Below are positions 1 to 6,181 of a DNA stretch of 9,690 nucleotides, one piece after another (positions within the stretch are counted from its first letter, which is position 1; the number at the start of each line of letters is the position of its first letter). The DNA is from JBBDIO01 sp040880365. GTDB taxonomy: Bacteria > Chloroflexota > Anaerolineae > Caldilineales > Caldilineaceae. The DNA lies in assembly GCA_040880365.1 (NCBI GenBank), contig JBBDIO010000316.1, positions 1 to 9,690 of the forward strand. The letters run 5' to 3'. The notes under the pieces are model-generated. The model ran no database searches. It was not told the DNA's origin and saw only the letters and a program-made list of their open reading frames with translations. A program made the translations under genes and the position numbers.

Positions 1-333
1 ATCTTAAGCCCCGGCGTCTATGTAAGCCCCGGTGCGGTCATCAAAGACAGCATCATCATGAACGCCACCTGGATTGGACCGGGCGCGCAGCTGGACAAAG
101 TAGTCATCGACAAACAGGTCATGATTGGCGCGGGCGCGATTGTGGGCACCGGCGACGAAAGCAAAGCCAACGAAAACATGCCCGATAAACTCTTTGCCGG
201 TATCAGTGTGGTCGGCAAGGGCACCTATATCCCCGACCGCGCCACCATCGGACGCAACGTGCTCATCAACAGCGGACGCGAAGAAGCCGATTTTCCCAGC
301 GACGGCATCGTCGCCGACGGCAAGACCGTTTAA
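1..333 (+). CDS. glgC: ADP-glucose pyrophosphorylase (glucose-1-phosphate adenylyltransferase), C-terminal part, 5' end outside window
   Basis: Frame 1 is open from base 1 to a TAA at 331-333, giving 110 residues that start ILSPGVYVSPGAV. These are the isoleucine/valine-rich hexapeptide repeats of the left-handed beta-helix domain that ends GlgC proteins, including VIDKQVMIGAGA and a late YIPDRATIGRNVLI. The stretch aligns by eye with residues 305-405 of the next gene, for example SPGVYV, IGAGA and GRNV, so the two are tandem paralogues. GlgC makes ADP-glucose from ATP and glucose-1-phosphate for glycogen synthesis in the cytoplasm; the helix domain serves in oligomerisation and allosteric control. 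The catalytic N-terminal domain lies upstream of the window, so whether this copy is the active one cannot be seen. The ATG at base 58 is internal, not a start. Family is sure; the exact nucleotide specificity is inferred. Confidence 0.88.
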   Translation: MLSPGVYVSPGAVIKDSIIMNATWIGPGAQLDKVVIDKQVMIGAGAIVGTGDESKANENMPDKLFAGISVVGKGTYIPDRATIGRNVLINSGREEADFPSDGIVADGKTV

Positions 334-467
334 GCGGTTTTGGCTTAGGCGGGTCCGGCGGGGTGTACATTGCGCCAGGTGATTGCCCTTGCACAGCCAG
401 CCCGGTTTACAGCCAGTCAAAACACAGAAAAAAAAACACAGAACAAAGCACCGAGCACAGACAGAAT

Positions 468-472
468 AGAGG
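468..472 (+). promoter_or_regulatory. Ribosome binding site of the second glgC paralogue
   Basis: AGAGG lies six bases before the ATG at 479 and supports that start. The 145-bp gap after the previous gene is otherwise unstructured and A-rich, with ACACAGAA repeated at 422-429 and 436-443. I see no convincing -35/-10 pair in the gap, so read-through from the upstream glgC copy is the simplest expression model. Confidence 0.6.
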
Positions 473-478
473 CAACGC

Positions 479-1738
479 ATGTCCCAAATCTTCGCCATGA
501 TTATGGCGGGCGGCTCCAGCGAAAATCTCAGCGTATTGACCGAAGTGCGCTCCGAGCCTGCCGTCCACTTTGGTGGCAAGTTTCGGCTCATCGACTTTCC
601 CCTGAGCAACTGCGTCAATAGCGAAATCTACAACGTCGCAGTGCTCACCCAATACCGTCCGCGCAGCCTCAACGAACATATAGGCATCGGCAAGCCCTGG
701 GATCTGGATCGGGCCAGCGGCGGTGTGCGCCTGTTGCAACCCTATCGGGGCGGGCCCTATGGCGATTGGCAGCAAGGGACCGCCGACGCCGTGCGCCGCA
801 ATCTGGACTATTTGCAGAGCCAGAACGCGGATCATATTCTGATTCTGGCCGGCGACCATATCTATCTCATGGACTATCGGCCCATGATCTACCAGCATAT
901 CCAGACCGATGCCGATCTCACGGTCGCGGTGCGCCGCGTCAACCCCTATGAAACCGAACGCTATGGCATCGTCTCCATCGGCAACGAAAACCGGCTGGTA
1001 GAATTTCGCGAAAAGCCCAAACACACCCGCGAAACTATGGCATCGATGGGCATCTATGTTTTCCGACGCGAGGTGCTGGCGAAGCTGCTGCTCGAAAACA
1101 ACTATGCGGATTTTGGCAAAGATGTCTTGCCGGCCATGCTCGATGCCAACTACAACGTCTTCGCCTACCCGTTCCCCGGCTATTGGGCAGATGTGGGCAC
1201 AGTGCAGGCCTATTGGGAAGCCAACATGGGGCTTTTGGCCGAAAACCCGGCCCTGGATCTCTACGATCCGCAGTGGGTGGTCCACACGCGCAGCGAAGAG
1301 CGCGCGCCGTGTAAAATCGGACCCACCGCCCAGGTCAGCGGCAACCTGCTTTCCAATGGCTGCCGGGTCGACGGCGTGGTCGAGCGCAGCGTGCTCTCGC
1401 CGGGTGTCTATGTGGCCGAAGGCGCGGTCGTACGCGACAGCATTCTGCTCAACGACACTGTGGTCGAGGCCGGGGCCGTGGTAGATCGGTGTATTGTGGA
1501 TAAGGGGGTGCGCATTGGCGCAGGGGCCAAATTGGGCGACGGCGAAGACAACACGCCCAACAGCGCCCAGCCCGAAGTGATCAACACCGGCATCACGCTG
1601 GTGGGCAAAGAGAGCATCATTCCCGAAAATATGGTATTGGGGCGCAACGTGGTTGTCCACGCGGGCACGTCCGCCGAAGCCTTTGGCAAGCGCAAGCGCA
1701 TTGCCAGCGGCAGCAGTATAGGCCAGGATCTGCGCTAG
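479..1738 (+). CDS. glgC: GlgC-family ADP-glucose pyrophosphorylase paralogue with degenerate nucleotide-binding loop, probably regulatory subunit
   Basis: 419 residues, the usual GlgC length. The N-terminal nucleotidyltransferase domain covers about residues 1-265 and the C-terminal beta-helix about 275-415. Clearly conserved are HFGGKFRLIDFPLSNC (30-45), GTADAVRRNLDYL (100-112), LAGDHIY with the metal-binding Asp126, FREKP (176-180), MGIYVF (190-195) and YWADVGTV (235-242). The signature loop is altered. The family has GGxGTRL followed by RAKPAV, whereas this protein has GGSSENL (11-17) and RSEPAV (24-29), so the loop Arg and Lys used for ATP binding and catalysis are missing. Known analogues with such losses are plant large subunits and Firmicutes GlgD, which modulate a catalytic partner. 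I infer a regulatory or structural partner of the enzyme encoded just upstream. A retained weak activity or a different sugar nucleotide cannot be excluded. Start is set by AGAGG at 468-472. Confidence 0.85.
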   Translation: MSQIFAMIMAGGSSENLSVLTEVRSEPAVHFGGKFRLIDFPLSNCVNSEIYNVAVLTQYRPRSLNEHIGIGKPWDLDRASGGVRLLQPYRGGPYGDWQQGTADAVRRNLDYLQSQNADHILILAGDHIYLMDYRPMIYQHIQTDADLTVAVRRVNPYETERYGIVSIGNENRLVEFREKPKHTRETMASMGIYVFRREVLAKLLLENNYADFGKDVLPAMLDANYNVFAYPFPGYWADVGTVQAYWEANMGLLAENPALDLYDPQWVVHTRSEERAPCKIGPTAQVSGNLLSNGCRVDGVVERSVLSPGVYVAEGAVVRDSILLNDTVVEAGAVVDRCIVDKGVRIGAGAKLGDGEDNTPNSAQPEVINTGITLVGKESIIPENMVLGRNVVVHAGTSAEAFGKRKRIASGSSIGQDLR

Positions 1739-1786
1739 ATTCCGCGCATCTGTCGCAACGCGATAATCCCCACACGAATCTAAAAG

Positions 1787-1812
1787 GCCGGCGCCTATCC
1801 GCCGGCTTTTTT
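1787..1812 (+). terminator. Intrinsic terminator of glgC, probably bidirectional
   Basis: GCCGGCG (1787-1793) pairs perfectly with CGCCGGC (1800-1806) over a 6-nt loop and is followed by six T (1807-1812). On the other strand the hairpin is followed by C then TTTT (complement of 1782-1786), so it may also stop the convergent minus-strand transcript. It overlaps the last codons and stop of the SUI1-like gene. Confidence 0.85.
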
Positions 1813-2142
1813 GGCCTGATACCCCAGTTCGTTCAACAAGCCCACAATGGCATCCCGGTGATCCCCCTGGATTTCCAACTGATCATCCTTGAGTGCGCCG
1901 CCTGTGCCCAGTTTGTTCTTGATCAACTTCAGCAACGCCTGTTTGCCCCGTTCAGGACTCATCACGCCGGTAATCACTGAGACGGTTTTGCCGCGCCGCC
2001 CCTTGCGCTCGAGACCCACCCGCACCGGATGATTCTGCTGCCGCGTGGGGATGGGCGCCGCCGGATTGGCAGGCAAGGCCGGCTCGCGGTTCGATGGCGT
2101 ATCCTCATCGGGATCTGTGGAAAACACAACACGTTTATTCAT
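1795..2142 (-). CDS. SUI1/eIF1-like translation factor (YciH family)
   Basis: 115 residues. Residues 1-37 are a polar, proline-rich tail and look disordered. The SUI1 domain occupies about 39-112 and shows the family marks RKGRRGKTVSVITG (47-59), the lysine-rich helix QALLKLIKNKLGTGG (68-82) and DDQLEIQGDHRDAIVGLL (86-103). Archaeal and eukaryotic relatives act on the small ribosomal subunit and check start-codon selection. Bacterial YciH members are patchily distributed and have been linked to initiation fidelity or inhibition; the role here is inferred. The start lies 24 bases after the stop of the YbjN-domain gene on the same strand, with a weak GGACGAG before it, so the two are probably co-transcribed. 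The stop codon sits inside the terminator hairpin. Confidence 0.88.
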   Translation of the reverse strand: MNKRVVFSTDPDEDTPSNREPALPANPAAPIPTRQQNHPVRVGLERKGRRGKTVSVITGVMSPERGKQALLKLIKNKLGTGGALKDDQLEIQGDHRDAIVGLLNELGYQAKKAGG

Positions 2143-2166
2143 GGTTCACTCGTCCGGCATGGCTCG

Positions 2167-2745
2167 CTATTCTTCTTCGTGGCCCGGTTCGCCCGCTTCA
2201 ATCTCTGCAACCGCCTCGGCGGGCGTCTTGCCCCCATAGATGACCGACAAAAGCCCAGGCAGATAGCGATCCATCGTCTGCACAGCAGGATAGATCACCC
2301 CGCGCATGAGGTTGTTGCTCAGCGTTTCGCCTTCAAAATCCACGCTGGATTTATAGCGCACTTCGCCGTCCTCAAAATCCATTTCAAAATTGCCGATGCG
2401 CAGACCATAGTTAGCGCGGGTGATAAATTCGGCCATAGGCGCGCGGCGCTCGGCAGGCGTGCGCACAGGCATCACCACATAAAAGAGCAACTGTTCCAGA
2501 TCGACCCGCAGCTGGGCAAAGCAAGCCAATTCGCCATTCTGCCCGGCAAAATAGACGCGATACACATAGTTATCCTCGATACGCTGTGGATGCCAGCCGT
2601 CGGCCTCCAAAAACTGGCCCACCGCTTCAAAACCACGTAGACCATTTTCCAGCTCCCCGTTCTCCAGTTCCCCGTTCAGAGCCGCGGCATCGGGTTCGCC
2701 GTGAGATTCGCCGTGAGATTCCCCATTGGTCGATTGATCGGACAT
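2167..2745 (-). CDS. YbjN-domain protein
   Basis: 192 residues, no signal peptide or membrane segment seen. Residues 1-36 are an acidic low-complexity tail built of short repeats (GESH twice, NGELE twice). The folded part, about 38-175, resembles the YbjN / type III secretion chaperone-like fold: a first helix with FLEADGW (45-51), the strands VYRVYFAGQNGELACFAQL (61-79) and QLLFYVVMPVRTP (85-97), the helix RRAPMAEFITRANYGLRIGNFE (100-121), and DGEVRYKSSVDFEGE (126-140) then a C-terminal helix. A tail of mainly Glu follows. Such proteins are generally thought to bind partner proteins; no catalytic residues are evident and no specific function can be given. The start is supported by AAGGGG six bases upstream. 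It heads a probable two-gene unit with the SUI1-like gene. Domain call is by pattern, moderately sure. Confidence 0.75.
   Translation of the reverse strand: MSDQSTNGESHGESHGEPDAAALNGELENGELENGLRGFEAVGQFLEADGWHPQRIEDNYVYRVYFAGQNGELACFAQLRVDLEQLLFYVVMPVRTPAERRAPMAEFITRANYGLRIGNFEMDFEDGEVRYKSSVDFEGETLSNNLMRGVIYPAVQTMDRYLPGLLSVIYGGKTPAEAVAEIEAGEPGHEEE
2645..2674. repeat. Tandem 15-bp duplication in the YbjN-domain gene
   Basis: Two adjacent 15-bp units (2645-2659, 2660-2674) agree at 13 of 15 bases and encode the repeated acidic peptide NGELE. In frame, in the non-conserved N-terminal tail. Confidence 0.8.
2695..2722. repeat. Tandem 12-bp duplication in the YbjN-domain gene
   Basis: TTCGCCGTGAGA occurs twice without a mismatch (2695-2706, 2707-2718) and a third partial unit follows. 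It encodes GESHGESHGE near the protein N-terminus. Confidence 0.85.
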
Positions 2746-2751
2746 ACATTT

Positions 2752-2757
2752 CCCCTT
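2752..2757 (-). promoter_or_regulatory. Ribosome binding site of the YbjN-domain gene
   Basis: On the minus strand AAGGGG lies six bases before the ATG at 2745-2743. It is one of the clearest Shine-Dalgarno sequences in the window and decides the start. Confidence 0.65.
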
Positions 2758-2858
2758 CTAAATTGCGAATTTGAGTGCGTACAAAATGGTCGCGTGTGAG
2801 GCAGTGATACCCACAAAATAACCTACGGAATAATACGCAGCATGTACACAGTGCCGGT

Positions 2859-2867
2859 AGTATATCA
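2859..2867 (-). promoter_or_regulatory. Candidate extended -10 promoter for the YbjN-SUI1 unit
   Basis: Read on the minus strand this is TGATATACT, an extended -10 element (TGn plus TATACT, one mismatch to TATAAT). No good -35 is seen at the expected distance, which would fall inside the end of the dehydrogenase gene. The position gives a leader of about 105 nt before the YbjN gene. Sequence match only. Confidence 0.35.
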
Positions 2868-2874
2868 CAGATGT

Positions 2875-5679
2875 TCAGGCCGCATCTGTGGGCGCATCTG
2901 TGGCGGGCAGAGGCACATCCATAGGCACACCGCGCGGCGCCAGCGGCATGGCGCGCAGACGCACACCGGTCGCCTGAAAAATGGCGTTGCCAATCGCCGG
3001 CGCAATCGCGATGATGGGTGTTTCGCCTGCGCCCACCGCCGCGACTTCGCGATTATCGATTAACACCGTCTCAATTGTCGGCATATCGGCAAAGCGGGGC
3101 ACCCGATAGCCGCTAAAGCTGGGGTTCAGAATCCGGCCATTCGCAAATTTCACGCTTTCAAAGAGCGCGCCGCCCAACCCTTGCAAAATTGCGCCTTCGA
3201 CCTGACTGCGCACGGTATCGGGGTTGATCACCGGCCCACAGTCATAGGCTTGCACCACGCGCACCACTTTCACCTGGCGGTTGGCAGGGTTGACCACGAC
3301 TTCTACACAGGCGGCAGTATATGAACCTTTGTCGAAGCCCCCGGCAATGCCAAAGCCATGCTGCGCCGCGGGTGTTGCCTGTCCCCAGCCAAAACGCTCT
3401 GCCGCGGCGCGGAAAACCGCCAGCAGGCGCGGGTGCGAAAGGTTGCGCAAACGCAATTCCAGCGGATCCAGTCCCAGCGCGTGCGCCAGCTCATCCAGAT
3501 GCGTCTCGCGGGCGAAGTGATTGGAAGTCGCCGACAGCGAACGATACGCGCCCTGGCGCAGGGGAGCATCGGCAGGATGATATTCGATGTGGCGGTTGGG
3601 AATATCATACAGACACTCGATGCCCGCCGCGCCCGAATTATAATTGTGCAATTCCAGCGCGGACACATGCCCCTCGGCGTCTACCCCGGTCGTGATTTCG
3701 ATCAGCCCTGCCGGACGGAAATAGGCCCAGGTGAACTCCTCTTGCCGGGTCCACACAACTTTGACCGGCTGCCCGGCGGCCTTTGCCAAACGCACCGCTT
3801 CAATGGCCGCATCGCCCAAATGTTTGCCGCCATAGCCCGCGCCCGTATCGGGCACAATCACCCGAATCTGACTTTCGGGCAATTCAAACGCCGCGGCCAG
3901 CTCGGCACGCACGCCATAGGGACGCTGCGTCCCCGTCCAGACCGTTAATCTCGCGTCCTGTCCGTCGTTCGATCCCGCGTCGGTCCACTGTGCCAGCGCG
4001 GCGCGCGGCTCCAGCGGCGTGTGCGCAATATAGTCGACCGTATAGCTCTGCGTATGGGCCAGATGCGCACTATCCAGGGCCGTCGCCACCGAACCTTCCA
4101 CCGCCAGATAAGGCCCGCGCCGCCCTTCCAATTCCAGCGGATTGGCCTTGAGATACTCAAATAGTTCGGGCTGGGAAACCTGCAACGTAGTGCGCCAGCG
4201 CGCGCGAATCGCATCCAGCGCGCGCTGGGCAGTCAGCTCATCGGGCGCGGTCACGCCCACGAAGTCATCCGTATGCACCACGGTCACGCCGTCCATCGCT
4301 TCGGCGTCGCGCGTGTCCAGACTTTCCAGTGTGGCATGAAACGCGGGCGGGCGCAGAATCTTCCCGTGCAGCAGATTTGGCAGTCGTTGATCCGACGCGA
4401 AGCGATGCGCGCCGGTGACAAAACAGTGCGCATCTACGCGCGGCGCAGGCTGTCCCGCCACGCGCCATACACTCTGCGCAGTGGGCACACTCGCGGCCAT
4501 CCCCGCAGAAGGCTGCGCGTCTGCATCCGAATCGGCGTCAGAATCTGCATCTAGATCGACCACCTCGACGAGATGCAGAAGTTGCCGGTCGCGGGCCAAA
4601 TCGCCAAACGACGCGCTGCGCCCGGTTGCAGAATCGCGTATCGCGCCGTTCTCCACAGTCAGCCCATCGCGGTCCACATTCCAGGTTGCTGCGGCCAGAT
4701 CCAGCAACAGATTGCGCGCGGTCGCGCCCGTGCGCCAAAGTTGTGCGCCGGTGATGGGCGTGGTGCGCGAGCCAAACGTGCCCAGATCAAAGGGCGTGCG
4801 CCCCGTATCGCCCAACACAATGCGCACATCCGCCGCGGCCACGCGCAACTCTTCGGCCACAATCTGCGCCAGCGTGGTACGCAGGTTCTGCCCCACTTCG
4901 GCCTTGCCCACATAGGCCGTAATCGCGCCGTCGGCGTCGATATGCACCCACGGACCAATGGCAGTCAGTGCGCGCGTAGCGGGGTCGGGCGCGGGACTTT
5001 CACCATAAACCGCCGCCACCAGATCGGGGCAAGGATAGGCAATAAACAGCCCCTCGGTCACTGTGGGATCGGGCGCAGAGGAATCGGGAGCGACAGGCAG
5101 CGGATCACCGGCCTGGATCGAACGCGCGGGCACCGGCACGTCGGCAGGCAGTGTGTGCACGCCCCCATCTATCCCGCCTTCATCTGACGCGCCTTCACCT
5201 GACGCGCTTGCGGTGATGGCCCGGCGAATCGCCGCCAGAATGCGCGGATAGGAACCACAGCGGCAGATATTATCCTGCATGGCGCGCAGGATTTCCTGGT
5301 CGGTGGGCTGGGGATTGGTTTCCAGCAGGGCCGCCGCCGATAGGATCATGCCCGGTGTGCAATAGCCGCATTGCAGCGCACCTTCGGCCACAAACGCCGC
5401 CTGAACAGGGTGCAATTGTCCTCCCTGCGCCAGCCCTTCGATAGTCGTGAGGTGGCTGCCCGCGGCCGCCCCCGCGCTGACGCTGCACGCCTGCACCGGC
5501 TCGCCATCCATGAGCACCGTACACGCGCCGCATTTGCCTTCGCCGCAGCCATATTTGGCCCCGGTCAGACCCAGGTCATCGCGCAACACACTGAGCAAAG
5601 TGCGTTCAGGATCAATTTCGACGGCCTGGGGCGCGCCGTTAATCTGAATGGAAAGGGGTATTTGCACGGGCAGCCTCAT
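2875..5679 (-). CDS. Fused 2Fe-2S / molybdopterin dehydrogenase (isoquinoline 1-oxidoreductase-like, xanthine dehydrogenase family)
   Basis: 934 residues combining two normally separate subunits. Residues 1-155 are the IorA-like iron-sulphur part: a plant-type 2Fe-2S cluster at C45, C50, C53, C65 and a second at C104, C107, C139, C141, all with canonical spacing. A proline- and acid-rich linker (about 156-235) follows. The IorB-like molybdenum part begins WVHIDADGAITAYVGKAEVGQ (244-264), has an acidic insert DADSDADSDADA (377-388), a hammerhead region (about 412-480), the cofactor segments GTQRPYGVRAELA (583-595) and VPDTGAGYGGK (609-619), and ends with VGAGETP holding the expected catalytic Glu886. 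The family hydroxylates N-heterocycles or oxidises aldehydes with water as oxygen donor; the substrate is unknown. There is no Tat signal, no FAD domain and no cytochrome gene beside it, so the electron acceptor is unclear. Start at 5679 fits the family N-terminus but lacks an obvious ribosome binding site. Confidence 0.88.
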   Translation of the reverse strand: MRLPVQIPLSIQINGAPQAVEIDPERTLLSVLRDDLGLTGAKYGCGEGKCGACTVLMDGEPVQACSVSAGAAAGSHLTTIEGLAQGGQLHPVQAAFVAEGALQCGYCTPGMILSAAALLETNPQPTDQEILRAMQDNICRCGSYPRILAAIRRAITASASGEGASDEGGIDGGVHTLPADVPVPARSIQAGDPLPVAPDSSAPDPTVTEGLFIAYPCPDLVAAVYGESPAPDPATRALTAIGPWVHIDADGAITAYVGKAEVGQNLRTTLAQIVAEELRVAAADVRIVLGDTGRTPFDLGTFGSRTTPITGAQLWRTGATARNLLLDLAAATWNVDRDGLTVENGAIRDSATGRSASFGDLARDRQLLHLVEVVDLDADSDADSDADAQPSAGMAASVPTAQSVWRVAGQPAPRVDAHCFVTGAHRFASDQRLPNLLHGKILRPPAFHATLESLDTRDAEAMDGVTVVHTDDFVGVTAPDELTAQRALDAIRARWRTTLQVSQPELFEYLKANPLELEGRRGPYLAVEGSVATALDSAHLAHTQSYTVDYIAHTPLEPRAALAQWTDAGSNDGQDARLTVWTGTQRPYGVRAELAAAFELPESQIRVIVPDTGAGYGGKHLGDAAIEAVRLAKAAGQPVKVVWTRQEEFTWAYFRPAGLIEITTGVDAEGHVSALELHNYNSGAAGIECLYDIPNRHIEYHPADAPLRQGAYRSLSATSNHFARETHLDELAHALGLDPLELRLRNLSHPRLLAVFRAAAERFGWGQATPAAQHGFGIAGGFDKGSYTAACVEVVVNPANRQVKVVRVVQAYDCGPVINPDTVRSQVEGAILQGLGGALFESVKFANGRILNPSFSGYRVPRFADMPTIETVLIDNREVAAVGAGETPIIAIAPAIGNAIFQATGVRLRAMPLAPRGVPMDVPLPATDAPTDAA
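2881..2904. repeat. Tandem 12-bp duplication at the end of the dehydrogenase gene
   Basis: CGCATCTGTGGG and CGCATCTGTGGC are adjacent and match at 11 of 12 bases. They encode the C-terminal TDAPTDAA of the dehydrogenase, a tail outside the catalytic fold. Confidence 0.8.
4523..4558. repeat. Three degenerate 12-bp units encoding an Asp/Ala/Ser linker
   Basis: GCATCCGAATCG, GCGTCAGAATCT and GCATCTAGATCG follow one another. They encode the DADSDADS-type acidic insert between the first molybdopterin segment and the hammerhead region of the dehydrogenase. Confidence 0.75.
5177..5206. repeat. Tandem 15-bp duplication in the iron-sulphur/molybdenum linker
   Basis: CCTTCATCTGACGCG and CCTTCACCTGACGCG are adjacent and match at 14 of 15 bases. 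They encode the ASGEG-ASDEG peptide just after the iron-sulphur domain. Confidence 0.8.
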
Positions 5680-5690
5680 ATTTCGCTGTA

Positions 5691-5714
5691 TGATTCACTG
5701 AGTGATTCGCTGAT
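5691..5714. repeat. Two 12-bp direct repeats, containing an inverted repeat, in the dehydrogenase leader
   Basis: TGATTCACTGAG and TGATTCGCTGAT are adjacent (10 of 12 identical). Within them, 5692-5708 reads GATTCACTGAGTGATTC, an inverted repeat with 7 of 8 pairs around a central G. It lies 13 bases upstream of the dehydrogenase ATG and could be an operator, or simply a product of the local duplication. Confidence 0.5.
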
Positions 5715-5765
5715 TATCGGGCCGGATGCTGCGCGTCGGCAGGGTTGGCCCCGGAAAGCTGCTTC

Positions 5766-5774
5766 ATTCTATCA
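5766..5774 (-). promoter_or_regulatory. Candidate extended -10 promoter of the dehydrogenase gene
   Basis: On the minus strand this reads TGATAGAAT, an extended -10 (TGn plus TAGAAT). No clear -35 accompanies it. The implied leader is about 80 nt and contains the inverted repeat at 5692-5708. Match by eye only. Confidence 0.35.
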
Positions 5775-5843
5775 CACGCCGCCCGGCACAGATGAGGACG
5801 CAAGTTGGGCCACGCGTTAGGGCGCGGGCAACCGCCAATCCGG

Positions 5844-5873
5844 TTGACAGGCGCGCCACGCCGCGGGTAAGAT
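5844..5873 (+). promoter_or_regulatory. Sigma-70-type promoter for the 72-aa gene and downstream genes
   Basis: TTGACA (5844-5849) is a perfect -35 and is followed after 18 bases by TAAGAT (5868-5873), four of six matches to the -10 consensus. It sits about 55 bases before the ATG at 5930 and inside the divergent gap, which argues that upstream in-frame codons are not translated. Confidence 0.55.
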
Positions 5874-5929
5874 GGCTGGCATATCCGCCGCGCCACATTC
5901 CAACCCACTTGCACACAACCAGGCAATCC

Positions 5930-6148
5930 ATGATCATCAAATCCTTTGATTCGCTCCAGGCTCTGGGCGAAAAGTTCGACAGCGAAGTGTTCAAAGACAT
6001 CACCGACGGCACTTTTTTCGTCTACGACCGGGTCAGCAATCTCTGGTATCGCTATCGTTTTGCCCCCGGACGCCAGGAGATCAACTTTCTCCATTCCTTG
6101 CGCGGCGAACAATTGCCCATCGTGACCCAGGTCTATCCCGAAATCTAG
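5930..6148 (+). CDS. Small protein of unknown function, 72 residues
   Basis: I do not recognise a family. The protein begins MIIKSFDSLQALGEKF and is mixed and globular-looking: a likely helix (about 6-24), then aromatic-rich strands with FFVYDRVSNLWYRYRFAPG (29-47), then INFLHSLRGEQLPIVTQVYPEI at the end. Nine aromatic residues in about 20 suggest a packed beta sheet. No cysteine, signal peptide or membrane segment is present. The ATG at 5930 is preferred over longer in-frame extensions because a promoter lies just upstream and the extension is Arg/Pro-rich non-protein-like sequence; AGG at 5921-5923 is a weak ribosome binding site. It ends 33 bases before the DNA glycosylase gene, so it is probably the first gene of that transcript. 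Confidence 0.65.
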   Translation: MIIKSFDSLQALGEKFDSEVFKDITDGTFFVYDRVSNLWYRYRFAPGRQEINFLHSLRGEQLPIVTQVYPEI

Positions 6149-6181
6149 GCGCGTGGCCGCGCATCAACCGGAGCATGCCCC

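Noticed and set aside
340..371. TTGGCT and TACATT as a promoter for the second glgC paralogue
   Set aside because: The spacer is 20 bases and both boxes are poor; co-transcription with the upstream copy is simpler.
407..1660. 417-residue open frame on the minus strand
   Set aside because: It lies opposite the second glgC paralogue, whose protein matches a known family along its whole length. The antisense frame is open only because of GC-rich codon bias and shows no recognisable domain.
3358..3948. 196-residue open frame on the plus strand inside the dehydrogenase gene
   Set aside because: Antisense to a region encoding conserved molybdopterin-binding motifs; Arg/Pro-rich shadow.
5726..5929. 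Upstream in-frame extension of the 72-aa gene to a 140-aa protein
   Set aside because: The added 68 residues are Arg/Pro-rich and cover the TTGACA promoter; there is no ribosome binding site at 5726.
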